A stretch of 42,228 bases of DNA from Rhizobacter sp. (GTDB taxonomy: Bacteria; Pseudomonadota; Gammaproteobacteria; Burkholderiales; Burkholderiaceae_C): assembly GCA_025350965.1 (NCBI GenBank), contig JANXWV010000109.1:1-42228 (forward strand). Direction: 5' to 3'. Shown in pieces: positions 1-8,459 of this stretch. Numbering within the stretch: the first letter of the stretch is position 1; every line of letters begins with the position of its first letter. The notes under the pieces are model-generated. The model was given only the letters and a program-made list of their open reading frames with translations, did not search any database and was not told the origin of the DNA. The position numbers and the translations under genes are program-made.

Positions 1-380
1 GCCTGCAGGCGGATCTGAAATTGGGCGGCGAACACGGCGTGATCTCCAGCGCGCTGCACCGCGACGATTTCAACTCGCGCGGCATGAGCGCCGCCGCCGA
101 CCACACCAGGCTGCCTTTCGACGTGAACGGCCAGCACATCCTGCTGATCGACGACGTGCTCTACACCGGGCGCACCATTCGCGCGGTGATCAACGAGCTG
201 TACGACTTCGGCCGCCCGGCCAGCGTGCAGCTCGCGGTGCTGGTGGACCGGGGCGGGCGCGAGCTGCCGATCGCGGCGGCGGTCTCTGCGGCGCGGATCA
301 CCTTGCCAAAGGATCAACGGCTGTCGCTCGCGAAGAATGACGCGGGCCGCTTCAGCTTCGACATCAAGGAAGGCAGCTGA
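1..380 (+). CDS. pyrR: PyrR, pyrimidine regulator / uracil phosphoribosyltransferase (5' truncated)
   Basis: C-terminal part of a type I phosphoribosyltransferase; the gene begins before the window and the first whole codon is at position 3. The PRPP-binding signature [13 protein letters not shown] (about codons 47-59 of the visible part) is the P-loop of PyrR/UPRTases, followed by [12 protein letters not shown], typical of PyrR. The family is either an RNA-binding attenuation protein for pyr operons or a uracil phosphoribosyltransferase; which activity dominates here cannot be seen. Its stop codon overlaps the pyrB start (TGATG), so it is the head of, or is embedded in, the pyr operon and is probably translationally coupled to pyrB. 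Confidence 0.9.
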   Translation, partial: LQADLKLGGEHGVISSALHRDDFNSRGMSAAADHTRLPFDVNGQHILLIDDVLYTGRTIRAVINELYDFGRPASVQLAVLVDRGGRELPIAAAVSAARITLPKDQRLSLAKNDAGRFSFDIKEGS

Positions 381-1342
381 TGTTGTCCCGACGAAACCCG
401 CAACTCAACGCGCACGGCGAGCTGATCCATCTGCTCTCGATCGAAGGCCTGCCGCGCACCGTGCTCACGCACATCCTCGACACCGCCGGCACCTTCCTCA
501 GCGTCAACGACCGCGAGGTCAAGAAGGTGCCGCTGCTGCGGGGAAAAAGCGTCTTCAACCTGTTCTTCGAGAACAGCACGCGCACCCGCACGACCTTCGA
601 GATCGCGGCCAAGCGCTTGAGCGCCGACGTGATCAACCTCGACATCGCCAGATCGAGTGCGGCCAAGGGCGAGAGCCTGCTCGACACCATCGCGAACCTT
701 TCCGCCATGCATGCCGACATGTTCGTCGTGCGCCACGGCGAGAGCGGCGCGCCGTACCTGATCGCGCAGCACTGCGCGCCGCACGTGCACGTGGTCAACG
801 CCGGCGACGGGCGCCACGCGCACCCGACGCAGGGCCTGCTCGACATGTACACGATCCGCCACTTCAAGAAAGACTTCACGCAGCTCACGGTCGCCATCGT
901 CGGCGACATCGTCAACTCGCGAGTGGCCCGTTCCGACATTCATGCGCTCACCACCCTGGGTGTGCCCGAGATCCGCGCCGTCGGCCCGAAGACGCTGGTG
1001 CCTGGCGACCTGGCCGCCATGGGCGTGCGCGTGTGCCACGACATGCGCGAAGGCGTGCGCGATGCCGACGTGATCATCATGCTGCGGCTGCAGAACGAGC
1101 GCATGAACGGTGCGGTGCTGCCGAGCGCGGCGGAGTTCTCGATGAACTACGGCTTGACGGCCGACAAGCTCGCGCTCGCCAAGCCCGATGCCATCGTCAT
1201 GCACCCCGGGCCGATCAACCGCGGGGTCGAGATCGACTCGACCGTGGCTGACGGCGCGCAGAGCGTGATCCTGCCGCAGGTGACATTCGGCATCGCGGTG
1301 CGCATGGCGGTGATGTCGATCATCGCGGGGAACAACGCATGA
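380..1342 (+). CDS. pyrB: Aspartate carbamoyltransferase catalytic subunit
   Basis: Catalyses carbamoyl phosphate + L-aspartate to N-carbamoyl-aspartate, the committed step of pyrimidine synthesis, in the cytosol. The 320-residue length fits catalytic chains. Visible signatures are the carbamoyl-phosphate loop [13 protein letters not shown] (about residues 56-68), the mobile loop [16 protein letters not shown], and [13 protein letters not shown] near the C-terminus. The start codon overlaps the pyrR stop and the stop overlaps the next start (ATGA), so pyrR-pyrB-pyrC' is a tight operon. No pyrI regulatory chain is next to it. The downstream partner is an inactive dihydroorotase homologue, as in the Pseudomonas-type ATCase that assembles as a PyrB-PyrC' dodecamer; that assembly is inferred here. 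Confidence 0.97.
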   Translation: MLSRRNPQLNAHGELIHLLSIEGLPRTVLTHILDTAGTFLSVNDREVKKVPLLRGKSVFNLFFENSTRTRTTFEIAAKRLSADVINLDIARSSAAKGESLLDTIANLSAMHADMFVVRHGESGAPYLIAQHCAPHVHVVNAGDGRHAHPTQGLLDMYTIRHFKKDFTQLTVAIVGDIVNSRVARSDIHALTTLGVPEIRAVGPKTLVPGDLAAMGVRVCHDMREGVRDADVIIMLRLQNERMNGAVLPSAAEFSMNYGLTADKLALAKPDAIVMHPGPINRGVEIDSTVADGAQSVILPQVTFGIAVRMAVMSIIAGNNA

Positions 1343-2646
1343 AGGTCCTGATTCATGGCGGGCGCTTGATCGACCCTTCGAGCGGCCGTGATGAGGCGGC
1401 CGACGTGGCCATCGCCGCCGGGCGCATCGTTGCAATCCGCGCGCCGGGCACGGTCAGCGCAGACTTCCAGCCCGAGCGCCGCATCGATGCCGCCGGCCTG
1501 ATCGTGGCACCCGGCCTCGTCGACCTGGCGGTGCGCCTGCGCGAGCCCGGCCATGAGCATGAAGGCATGCTCGAAAGTGAGATGGCCGCCGCCGTGGCGG
1601 GTGGCGTGACGAGCCTCGTCTGCCTGCCCGACACCGACCCCGTGCTCGACGAGCCCGGCCTGGTGCAGATGCTCAAGTTCCGCGCCCGCAACCTGAACCG
1701 TGCGCGGCTGTTCCCGCTCGGCGCACTGACACGCGGCTTGCAGGGCGAAGCACTGACCGAGATGACGGTGCTCACGCAAGCCGGCTGCGTGGGCTTCTCG
1801 CAGGCCGAAGCGGCCATCAAGGACACGCTCGTACTGCACCGAGCGCTGCAGTACGCGGCCACCTTCGGCTACGCCACCTGGCTGCGGCCGAACGATGCGT
1901 GGCTCGGCGTGGGCGTGGCCGCGAAGGGCCCCCTGGCCACACGCATGGGCCTGTCGGGCGTGCCGGTGGTGGCCGAGACGATTGCGCTCGCAACGATCTT
2001 CGAGCTCGTGCGCGACACCGGCGCGCGGGTGCACCTGTGCCGCATCAGCAGCGCTGCCGGCGTCGAGCTGGTGCGCCGCGCCAAGGCCGAGGGCCTGGCC
2101 GTCACCTGTGATGCCAGCATCAACCAGCTGCACTTGACCGACCTCGACATCGGGCACTTCGATGCAGCCATGCGCCTGACTCCGCCGCTGCGCCAACAGC
2201 GCGACCGCGACGCCATCCGCAGTGGGCTGGCCGACGGCAGCATCGACGCCCTCGTGAGTGACCACACGCCCGTGGCCGCCGATGCGAAGAACCTGCCCTT
2301 CGCCGAAGCCGAGCCCGGCGCGACAGGGCTGGAGCTGCTGCTGAGCCTGGCGCTGAAGTGGGGCACTGAGCAGAGGTTGCCGTTGGCACAGACGCTGGCC
2401 ACGGTCACGAGTGCGCCCGTCAAGGTGCTGGGCGATGCGCTCGGTTCCCTCGCAGCGAGCGCCGGGCAACTGGTCGAAGGGGGCGTGGCCGACGTGTGCC
2501 TGTTCGACGCCGCCGCGCACTGGACCGTGCAGCCGGGCGCCCTGCGAAGCCAGGGCAAGCACACGCCGTTTGCCGGCTACGAACTGCCAGGCCGTGTGCG
2601 CTGCACGCTGGTGGCGGGCCGCGTGGCGTTCGACGCGCCCGCCTGA
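1339..2646 (+). CDS. pyrX: Dihydroorotase-like protein PyrC', probably catalytically inactive
   Basis: A 435-residue class I dihydroorotase homologue (amidohydrolase fold). The family motif D-x-H-x-H-L-R-x-P-G is here [11 protein letters not shown] (residues 61-71): both metal-binding histidines are replaced (A64, R66). The usual HVST histidine is replaced in CRISS, the usual PHH segment is INQLH, and FSDDG is replaced by FSQAEAA. Only the aspartate of the final SDHTP segment remains, and the following His is Val. It should therefore lack zinc and activity. In Pseudomonas such proteins (PyrC') are structural partners needed for ATCase folding or stability, and its position overlapping the pyrB stop supports that role. 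A true pyrC must lie elsewhere. Annotation pipelines may call it dihydroorotase. Confidence 0.88.
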   Translation: MKVLIHGGRLIDPSSGRDEAADVAIAAGRIVAIRAPGTVSADFQPERRIDAAGLIVAPGLVDLAVRLREPGHEHEGMLESEMAAAVAGGVTSLVCLPDTDPVLDEPGLVQMLKFRARNLNRARLFPLGALTRGLQGEALTEMTVLTQAGCVGFSQAEAAIKDTLVLHRALQYAATFGYATWLRPNDAWLGVGVAAKGPLATRMGLSGVPVVAETIALATIFELVRDTGARVHLCRISSAAGVELVRRAKAEGLAVTCDASINQLHLTDLDIGHFDAAMRLTPPLRQQRDRDAIRSGLADGSIDALVSDHTPVAADAKNLPFAEAEPGATGLELLLSLALKWGTEQRLPLAQTLATVTSAPVKVLGDALGSLAASAGQLVEGGVADVCLFDAAAHWTVQPGALRSQGKHTPFAGYELPGRVRCTLVAGRVAFDAPA

Positions 2647-3407
2647 TGCAGGGGCTGCGGCCGCTGCGGGCTGTGTGGCGCCTGCTGCGCTGTGCCGTGC
2701 ACGTGCTGCACGGCATGGTGATCGCGGTGTTGCTGTTTCCGCGCTTCGGCGCCGCCGAGCGCCATGCACGCATCCGCTGGTGGGCGTCGAAGATGCTGGC
2801 GGTTCTCGGGGTGTCGCTGCGCGTGCACGGCACACCTGCCGTGGGTGCCAGCCTGCTGGTCGCGAACCACATCTCGTGGCTCGACATCCTCGCTATCCAC
2901 GCGGTGCTGCCGCATGCGCGTTTCGTGTCGAAGGCCGACGTGAAGGCGTGGCCCTTGCTATCGCACCTGGTCGAGGCGGGCGGCACGCTGTACCTGGAGC
3001 GCGAGCGCAAGCGCGACGCGCTCCGCGTGGTGCACGCGATGGCCGAGGCGCTGCAAGCCGGTGAAACGGTGGCGGTGTTTCCGGAAGGCACCACGTCGGA
3101 CGGGCGCGCGCTGCTGCCGTTCCATGCCAACCTGCTGCAGGCGGCCATCGCCACCGGAACGGCGGTTCAGCCAGTCGCGCTGCACTTCTCGGATTCAACT
3201 GACGCGTTCAGCCGTGCGGTCGAGTTCGTCGGCGACACGACGCTGGTGCAAAGCCTCTGGCGGGTGGTGTGCGGCCAGCGCATCACCGCGAACGTGGACC
3301 TGCTCGCGCCGCATGCCAGCACCCACCACGAGCGCCGCGTGCTGGCCGAGGCGCTGCGCGACGACATTTCAACGCAGTTGCAGCGCAGCAGCCAAGCACA
3401 GGCTTGA
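2646..3407 (+). CDS. plsC: 1-acyl-sn-glycerol-3-phosphate acyltransferase (PlsC family)
   Basis: Membrane-associated acyltransferase that would convert lysophosphatidate to phosphatidate. The 253-residue protein has a hydrophobic N-terminal segment (about residues 10-35), the catalytic NHISWLD motif (H-x4-D), and the FPEGTTSDG motif that binds the glycerol phosphate. The ATG overlaps the pyrC' stop (TGATG), which decides this start; an upstream in-frame ATG at 2496 lies inside pyrC' and is unlikely. It is the last gene of the pyr operon. Acyl donor and exact substrate (for example ornithine lipid rather than phosphatidate) cannot be read from sequence. Confidence 0.9.
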   Translation: MQGLRPLRAVWRLLRCAVHVLHGMVIAVLLFPRFGAAERHARIRWWASKMLAVLGVSLRVHGTPAVGASLLVANHISWLDILAIHAVLPHARFVSKADVKAWPLLSHLVEAGGTLYLERERKRDALRVVHAMAEALQAGETVAVFPEGTTSDGRALLPFHANLLQAAIATGTAVQPVALHFSDSTDAFSRAVEFVGDTTLVQSLWRVVCGQRITANVDLLAPHASTHHERRVLAEALRDDISTQLQRSSQAQA

Positions 3408-3451
3408 ACCCGCCACGGGCTTGACCGAGGTTGGCCCGAAGCGCTGGAAGG

Positions 3452-3865
3452 TCAGCGCGGCTTGGTGTCGCGCGCCGCGCGGTCCAGGCACAGCAGCCGA
3501 GCCTGCTTGCTCGACGAGGCCTCGCAGCGCGCAGCGGCATCGTTCACGTCGCCGCTGGAAGCCGCCTTGCTGCCGCGAACGGCGCCTGGACTGCCGGTCG
3601 ACGGCGCGGGCTTGCGGCCGAGCGGGATCGTCAGCTGCGGAGTCACCGCGCGATCCGGGCGCGACTCCGGGGCGGCGGTCAGCTCGGCGTTTTCGCGCTT
3701 CTGCTCCGGTGTCAGCAGGCGCGGGCCGATGGTCTTCAGGGGCGGGGCCGAGGCCGCCACGGCGGGTGCCGGTGCCGCCACCGGCACCTGAGATTGCACC
3801 TGACCCGACAGCGGCAACGCCAGCAACGCAAGGGTGGCCGTGAGTTTTCGCTGGCGACCGATCAT
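3452..3865 (-). CDS. Hypothetical secreted, Ala/Pro-rich protein
   Basis: Not recognised. From the ATG at 3865, preceded by GGAG seven bases upstream, the 137-residue product has a basic start (MIGRQRKL), a hydrophobic stretch TATLALLALPLSG and a likely signal-peptidase region near SGQVQS. A low-complexity Ala/Pro linker and a charged segment with LTPEQKREN follow. Two cysteines sit near the C-terminus in CEASSSKQARLLCLDRAA, about 12 residues apart, possibly a disulfide. It faces plsC tail to tail and lies downstream of gpmA on the same strand. Longer starts at 3913 lack a better ribosome-binding site. It could be periplasmic; no function is claimed. Confidence 0.6.
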   Translation of the reverse strand: MIGRQRKLTATLALLALPLSGQVQSQVPVAAPAPAVAASAPPLKTIGPRLLTPEQKRENAELTAAPESRPDRAVTPQLTIPLGRKPAPSTGSPGAVRGSKAASSGDVNDAAARCEASSSKQARLLCLDRAARDTKPR

Positions 3866-3955
3866 GACAACTCCGCTTGCCGAGGCGAAGGCCCGGCGCA
3901 TGGCATCGAGCATGCTGCCGGCGGCGCGCGGCCGGTGTAGGACGAACCGCCGACG

Positions 3956-4702
3956 TCAGCCCGTCTTGCCCTGCTGCGCCACTGCGGCCGCAGCCCGTCC
4001 GGCGGCCTCGGCGTCGCCGAGGTAGCGGCTGCGAATCGGCTTCAGCTCTGCGTCGAGCTCATAGACCAGCGGAATACCGTTGGGAATATTCAAGCCGACG
4101 ATGGCGTCGTCGGAGATGCCGTCGAGGTACTTCACCAGCGCGCGAATGCTGTTGCCGTGCGCGGCGATCACGAGCCGCTGGCCGGACCGGATGGCTGGCG
4201 CAAGCGATTCGTGCCAGAGCGGCAGCACGCGTGCAACGGTGTCCTTCAAGCACTCGGTGAGAGGCACGTCGTTCGGGTTCAACCTGGCGTAGCGCAGGTC
4301 ACCGCGTTCGGTGCGCGGGTCGCTCGCGTCGAGCACCGGCGGCGGCGTGTCATAACTGCGGCGCCAGACCAGCACCTGCTCGTCGCCGAACTGCTTCGCC
4401 GTCTCGGCCTTGTTCAGGCCTTGCAGTGCGCCGTAGTGCCGCTCGTTCAGGCGCCAGTCGTTGACCACGGGCACCCAGGTGCGGTCCATCTGGTCGAGCG
4501 TGTGCCACAGCGTCCAGATGGCGCGCTTGAGCACCGAGGTGTAGGCGATGTCGAACTCGAAGCCCTCGGCCTTCAGCAACTGGCCGGCCTGCTGCGCTTG
4601 TTGCACGCCCAGCTTTGTCAAGTCCACGTCGGTCCAGCCGGTGAAGCGGTTGGCGAGGTTCCAGGTCGATTCGCCATGGCGGATCAGGACGAGCTTGTGC
4701 AT
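3956..4702 (-). CDS. gpmA: 2,3-bisphosphoglycerate-dependent phosphoglycerate mutase
   Basis: Interconverts 3- and 2-phosphoglycerate in glycolysis and gluconeogenesis in the cytosol. The 248-residue length is the classic GpmA size. The phosphohistidine motif is [10 protein letters not shown] at the N-terminus; [12 protein letters not shown] and [15 protein letters not shown] carry the other catalytic Glu and His. The start [11 protein letters not shown] at 4702 is chosen because the family begins a few residues before RHGE; the ORF extends 13 codons further upstream without family similarity. It is divergent from the rhodanese gene at 4802. Confidence 0.97.
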   Translation of the reverse strand: MHKLVLIRHGESTWNLANRFTGWTDVDLTKLGVQQAQQAGQLLKAEGFEFDIAYTSVLKRAIWTLWHTLDQMDRTWVPVVNDWRLNERHYGALQGLNKAETAKQFGDEQVLVWRRSYDTPPPVLDASDPRTERGDLRYARLNPNDVPLTECLKDTVARVLPLWHESLAPAIRSGQRLVIAAHGNSIRALVKYLDGISDDAIVGLNIPNGIPLVYELDAELKPIRSRYLGDAEAAGRAAAAVAQQGKTG

Positions 4703-4732
4703 GGCGCGGGCCGGTTGGTTGAAGGGGAACGC

Positions 4733-4749
4733 CGGGGCCACCGGCCCCG
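4733..4749. other. Small GC hairpin in the gpmA / rhodanese intergenic region
   Basis: CGGGGCC-ACC-GGCCCCG forms a perfect 7-bp stem with a 3-base loop between the two divergent genes. It would lie in the gpmA leader if transcription starts beyond it. No T-run follows on either strand, so a terminator is unlikely; it may be incidental in GC-rich DNA. Confidence 0.35.
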
Positions 4750-4763
4750 AAGCTGCGGAATTC

Positions 4764-4769
4764 TATAAT
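4764..4769 (+). promoter_or_regulatory. Candidate sigma70 -10 (TATAAT) for the rhodanese gene
   Basis: A perfect TATAAT lies 32 bases before the GTG start at 4802, in otherwise GC-rich DNA. No good -35 is seen at 16-18 bases. Transcription would begin near 4777, giving a leader of about 25 bases. Confidence 0.45.
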
Positions 4770-4801
4770 CGAGGTCTTATCGCAAATGCACTGGCGCCCT
4801 C

Positions 4802-5215
4802 GTGAAGTTCTTCATCGACAACTGGTTTTTGTTCCTCGCCGCTGCGGTGTCGGGTGGGTTGCTGCTGTGGCCCTTGATCAACAAGGGCGCGGGCGGTAGC
4901 AGCAAGCTGTCGACGAACGACGCCGTGCAACTCATCAACCGCGAGCGCGCGGTGCTGATCGACGTGAGCGAGCCGGCCGAGTACGCCGCCGGCCATGCCG
5001 CCGGTGCCAAGAGCGTGCCGCTCGGCAAGCTCGAAGCCTCCACCGACCTGCCGAAGAACAAGGCCTTGCCCTTGGTGGTCGTGTGCCCCACGGGCGCCCG
5101 TGCCAGCCGCGCGGTGGCCACCTTGAACAAGCTCGGCTTCGCGAACGCGCGGGCTCTGGCGGGCGGCTTCAACGCCTGGCGCGATGCCAACCTGCCGGTC
5201 GAGAAGACGGCCTGA
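4802..5215 (+). CDS. Membrane-anchored rhodanese-like protein
   Basis: A 137-residue single-domain sulfurtransferase. One N-terminal membrane segment (about residues 5-24, DNWFLFLAAAVSGGLLLWPL) is followed by a rhodanese domain with LIDVSEPAEYAAGH, and an active-site loop VVVCPTGARASRA whose cysteine would carry the persulfide. This resembles YibN-type proteins. GTG start at 4802, preceded by a TATAAT at 4764. It is followed by grxC and secB in the same direction, a grouping (yibN-grxC-secB-gpsA) also known in gammaproteobacteria. The sulfur acceptor is unknown. Confidence 0.88.
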   Translation: MKFFIDNWFLFLAAAVSGGLLLWPLINKGAGGSSKLSTNDAVQLINRERAVLIDVSEPAEYAAGHAAGAKSVPLGKLEASTDLPKNKALPLVVVCPTGARASRAVATLNKLGFANARALAGGFNAWRDANLPVEKTA

Positions 5216-5258
5216 TCGCACCCACTCACGCCCATCAAACCCGACCGGAAGCAGCGCG

Positions 5259-5525
5259 ATGCAAGCCGTCAAGATGTTCAGCACCAATTCGTGCCCGTTC
5301 TGCATTCGTGCCAAGGCACTGCTGCGCGAGCGCGGTGTGGATGCCATCGATGATCTGCGCATCGACGAGCGGCCCGAACTGCGCGGCACGATGATCGAGA
5401 TGACCGGCCGCTACACGGTGCCGCAGATCTTCATCGGCGCCACGCACGTGGGCGGCTGCGACGATCTGATGGCACTCGACCGGCGCGGTGAACTTGTGCC
5501 GCTTCTGGCCGGTTCTGGCACCTGA
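5259..5525 (+). CDS. grxC: Glutaredoxin 3
   Basis: An 88-residue dithiol glutaredoxin, the usual length for GrxC. The active site is CPFC (C12/C15), followed by the cis-Pro motif TVPQIFI and the glutathione-binding GGCDDL. It reduces disulfides and mixed disulfides with glutathione in the cytosol. The ATG at 5259 fits the family start (MQAVKMFS); the ORF runs 25 codons further upstream without homologous sequence. It sits 43 bases after the rhodanese gene and upstream of secB, consistent with an operon. Confidence 0.96.
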   Translation: MQAVKMFSTNSCPFCIRAKALLRERGVDAIDDLRIDERPELRGTMIEMTGRYTVPQIFIGATHVGGCDDLMALDRRGELVPLLAGSGT

Positions 5526-5543
5526 GCGTCACCGGGCGTCGGC

Positions 5544-5549
5544 CATAAT
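5544..5549 (+). promoter_or_regulatory. Candidate -10 element upstream of secB
   Basis: CATAAT lies 62 bases before the secB start, just after the grxC stop. The -35 region is not recognisable. It may allow secB transcription independent of grxC. Confidence 0.3.
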
Positions 5550-5611
5550 CGCCGCCGCATCTTGCCCGCTCCGCCCCGCGGCCGGGCCTTCTTTTCCAAC
5601 CCGAGAATTCC

Positions 5612-6076
5612 ATGGCTGACGAAACCCCCGTGTTCCAGATCCAACGCATCTACTTGAAGGATCTGTCGCTCGAACAACCGAACTCGCCCGACATCCTGCG
5701 CGAGCAGGGCCAGCCGCAAGTCGAGATCAACCTCGGCCTGGGCGCCGCGCCCATCGCCGACGGCGTGTACGAGGTGACCGTCACCGCCACGGTCACGACC
5801 AAGGTCAACGACAAGGTGTTGTTCCTCGTCGAAGCCAAGCAAGGCGGCATCTTCGAGATCCGCAACATTCCTGAGGATCAACTGCAGCCGATCATCGGCA
5901 TCGCCTGCCCGGGGATCATCTACCCGTACCTGCGCGCCATCGTGTCCGATGTGTGCACACGCGCCGGCTTCCCGCCGGTGCTGCTGTCGGAGGTGAACTT
6001 CCAGGCCATGTTCGAAGCCCAGCAGGCACAGGCTGCCCAGGCCAACGGTGCTGCCATCAGCCCGACGGTGAACTGA
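5612..6076 (+). CDS. secB: Protein-export chaperone SecB
   Basis: A 154-residue SecB, which holds preproteins unfolded and delivers them to SecA. Family features include [19 protein letters not shown] at the N-terminus, [24 protein letters not shown], the conserved [15 protein letters not shown] segment that lines the client groove, and [17 protein letters not shown] at the C-terminus. It is followed after 35 bases by gpsA, a widely conserved pairing. The SD is weak (GAGA before ATG). Confidence 0.98.
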   Translation: MADETPVFQIQRIYLKDLSLEQPNSPDILREQGQPQVEINLGLGAAPIADGVYEVTVTATVTTKVNDKVLFLVEAKQGGIFEIRNIPEDQLQPIIGIACPGIIYPYLRAIVSDVCTRAGFPPVLLSEVNFQAMFEAQQAQAAQANGAAISPTVN

Positions 6077-6111
6077 GCCTTCTCGAACCGAGACGCGCCC
6101 CGCCCGGCACC

Positions 6112-7134
6112 ATGAACCTCACGGTCCTGGGGGCCGGCGCATGGGGCACGGCGCTTGCCGCGAACGCGGCGCTGCGCCAGCCCACCGTGCTCTGGGCGCG
6201 CAATGCGGCACACGCCGCCGACATGGCCACCACACGCGGCAATGCGCGCTACTTGCCCGGCACGGTGCTCCCCGCAGCCTTGCAAGTCACCGGAGACCTG
6301 GCTCACGCGATGAGCCATGCCCGCGGCGGGCTGGTGATCGTGGCCACGCCGATGGCTGCGCTGGCCGAGATGCTGGCGGCGGGGGCGGCAGAGTCGGCCA
6401 GTGGCGACCACGCCGTGCTGTGGCTGTGCAAAGGCTTCCAGCAAGGAAGCGGCTGGCTCGGTCACGAGGTGGCACAAGCAGTCTGCCCATTGGCCCGCGT
6501 GGGTGTGCTGTCGGGCCCGAGCTTTGCCGCCGAAGTAGCGCGCGCGCAGCCCACCGCCCTTGTCGTGGCGAGCCTCGACGCGGCCCTGTGTGCCGAGGCG
6601 GTGCAGGCGCTGCATGGCGACACCTTGCGCATCTACACCTCCGACGACCCGATTGGCGTGGAAGTCGGTGGCGCGGTGAAGAACGTGCTGGCCATCGCGA
6701 CCGGCATCGCAGATGGCATGCGGGGGCCTTCCACGGCGACCACGGGACTGGGCCTGAACGCACGCGCCGCGCTGATCACGCGCGGCCTGGCCGAGATGAC
6801 GCGCCTGGGCGTGGCGCTGGGGGCGCGCGCAGAGACCTTCATGGGCCTGTCGGGCCTGGGCGACCTGGTGCTGACCGCCACGGGCGACCTGTCGCGCAAC
6901 CGCAGCGTCGGCCGGATGCTGGCCCAGGGCCTGGCGCTGCCGGTGATCCTGCAGCAACTCGGCCATGTGGCCGAAGGCGTGAGCAGCGCTCCGATGGTGT
7001 TGGCGCGCGCCCGAGCGCTCGGTATCGACATGCCGATCACGCAGGCCGTGGTGGCGGTACTGGAGGGCCGCGTGCAGCCAGCCGAGGCGCTGGAACAGCT
7101 GATGGGGCGCGGCGCGCGGTCGGAACGGGCGTGA
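6112..7134 (+). CDS. gpsA: NAD(P)H-dependent glycerol-3-phosphate dehydrogenase
   Basis: Reduces dihydroxyacetone phosphate to sn-glycerol-3-phosphate for phospholipid synthesis. The 340-residue protein has the Rossmann motif [10 protein letters not shown] at the N-terminus, [17 protein letters not shown], the catalytic-lysine segment [18 protein letters not shown], and [14 protein letters not shown]. The ATG at 6112 sits immediately before the Rossmann strand and is the sensible start, although the frame stays open back into secB. The secB-gpsA order supports an operon. Confidence 0.97.
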   Translation: MNLTVLGAGAWGTALAANAALRQPTVLWARNAAHAADMATTRGNARYLPGTVLPAALQVTGDLAHAMSHARGGLVIVATPMAALAEMLAAGAAESASGDHAVLWLCKGFQQGSGWLGHEVAQAVCPLARVGVLSGPSFAAEVARAQPTALVVASLDAALCAEAVQALHGDTLRIYTSDDPIGVEVGGAVKNVLAIATGIADGMRGPSTATTGLGLNARAALITRGLAEMTRLGVALGARAETFMGLSGLGDLVLTATGDLSRNRSVGRMLAQGLALPVILQQLGHVAEGVSSAPMVLARARALGIDMPITQAVVAVLEGRVQPAEALEQLMGRGARSERA

Positions 7135-7178
7135 CCCGGGTTTCGTGACGTCAGTCGATCGGCCCGGGAAGTGCGTCG

Positions 7179-7649
7179 TCAGGCACCGCCCGCGTAGCCG
7201 TTCTGGCGCCAGGCCTCGAAGACCGCCACGGCCACGGCGTTGCTCAGGTTCAGGCTGCGCTGGCCCGGGCGCAGCGGCAGGCGCACGCGCTGTGCGTCGT
7301 CGAACGTGTCCCGCACTTCGACCGGCAAGCCGGCGGTCTCGGAGCCGAATATCAGCCAGTCGCCGGGCGCCCATGCCACATCGGCAAACGCGCGGCTGCC
7401 TCGTGTAGTGAAGGCGAACAGCCGATCGGGTGCGGGTTGCAACTGCGTGACGAAGGCCTGCCACGACGCGTGGCAGCGCACCGACGCGTACTCGTGGTAG
7501 TCGAGCCCGGCGCGCTTCAACTGGCGGTCGCTCATGTCGAAGCCCAGCGGCTCGATCAGGTGCAGCGCGCAGCCGGTGTTGGCTGCCAGGCGGATCACGT
7601 TGCCGGTGTTCGGCGGGATCTCGGGCTGCACCAGAACGATGTTGAACAT
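7179..7649 (-). CDS. trmL: tRNA (cytidine(34)-2'-O)-methyltransferase TrmL
   Basis: A 156-residue SPOUT-fold (SpoU) RNA methyltransferase that 2'-O-methylates the wobble base of certain leucine tRNAs using SAM. Motif 1 is PPNTGNVIRLAANTG, motif 2 LIFGSETAGLP and motif 3 LNLSNAVAVAVFEAWRQ, which together make the knotted SAM site. It lacks an extra RNA-binding domain, as usual for TrmL. It is convergent with gpsA and lies 36 bases downstream of comF on the same strand. Confidence 0.95.
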   Translation of the reverse strand: MFNIVLVQPEIPPNTGNVIRLAANTGCALHLIEPLGFDMSDRQLKRAGLDYHEYASVRCHASWQAFVTQLQPAPDRLFAFTTRGSRAFADVAWAPGDWLIFGSETAGLPVEVRDTFDDAQRVRLPLRPGQRSLNLSNAVAVAVFEAWRQNGYAGGA

Positions 7650-7685
7650 GGGCGGATTGTCGTGCCGCGCGGCCGGCCGGGGCTG

Positions 7686-8459
7686 TCAAGCAGCCCCTGG
7701 TTTCGGCGTTCGCGCGACGACCCACACGTCAACCTGTGCGGCACCGGCTTGCAGCAGCACGCGGGCGATCTCTGCAGCGGTGGCGCCGGTGGTCATCACG
7801 TCGTCGACGAGTGTGACCGTCTGGCCGCGCAACTCGGCGGCGCGAAGGGGCTCGACCGCGAAGGCGCTGCGCACGTTGGCGGCGCGCTCGTCAAGAGGTC
7901 GTGCCAGTTGGTGCGGGGTGTCGCGCACGCGCAGCAACAGGCGCGCGTCGGTGCGGCATCCGAACGGTCGGCGAAGATGCTTGACCAGTTCCCAGGCCTG
8001 GTTGCAACCGCGCTCACGCAGGCGCTCGGCGCTGAGCGGAACCGGCAGCATCAAGGTCGGCGTGCGGGTGGGCCCGGTCGCATCACTCGCGCGCACCGCC
8101 TCGAGCAGAAGGTGCGCCAGGGCCGGCGCCAAGTCGAGCGCAGCGTGGAACTTGAAACGCGCGATGAGCCCGTCCCACGGATGCCCGTACCCCACAGCCG
8201 CGACCGCCCGCTCGAACGGCGGCGGTTCGGTCAGGCATGCGCCACATGTGGCCACGCCGGCCGGCACGCGCAGCGCGCAGCGCCGGCACCGCGCAAGCGT
8301 GGGCGCAAAGCGCGCCACACAGGTGGCACAGACACGCCCGTGGCCCCAACCGTGGCACACCGCGCATAGGCTGGGCAGGCTCGGCGATGCGCGCCGCGGC
8401 AAACGAGATCGGGGTGGGTCAGAGGGCGGCAGCACCCGGTCAATATACTGGTGCGCCAT
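7686..8459 (-). CDS. comF: ComF-family phosphoribosyltransferase-like protein
   Basis: A 257-residue ComF/GntX-type protein. The N-terminal third has four CxxC-like pairs (CAVC, CATC, CRRC, CGAC), suggesting a zinc ribbon. The C-terminal half is a type I phosphoribosyltransferase fold with the PRPP loop VTLVDDVMTTGATAAE. Homologues are needed for DNA uptake in competent bacteria, but the molecular activity is unsettled. The only in-frame ATG near the first CxxC is at 8459; it overlaps the ATG of the divergent gene at 8458 in a shared CATG. A GTG eight codons downstream is possible. No SD is obvious. Confidence 0.88.
   Translation of the reverse strand: MAHQYIDRVLPPSDPPRSRLPRRASPSLPSLCAVCHGWGHGRVCATCVARFAPTLARCRRCALRVPAGVATCGACLTEPPPFERAVAAVGYGHPWDGLIARFKFHAALDLAPALAHLLLEAVRASDATGPTRTPTLMLPVPLSAERLRERGCNQAWELVKHLRRPFGCRTDARLLLRVRDTPHQLARPLDERAANVRSAFAVEPLRAAELRGQTVTLVDDVMTTGATAAEIARVLLQAGAAQVDVWVVARTPKPGAA
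8444..8449 (+). promoter_or_regulatory. Candidate -10 (TATACT) for the bioC-like gene
   Basis: TATACT ends 8 bases before the ATG at 8458, so transcription would start at or next to the start codon, giving an almost leaderless mRNA. The element lies inside the comF coding region. No convincing -35 is visible. Confidence 0.35.

Noticed and set aside
7135-7178. CCCGGG repeats between gpsA and trmL as a terminator
   Set aside because: The two hexamers are separated by more than 20 bases and no T-run follows; too weak.
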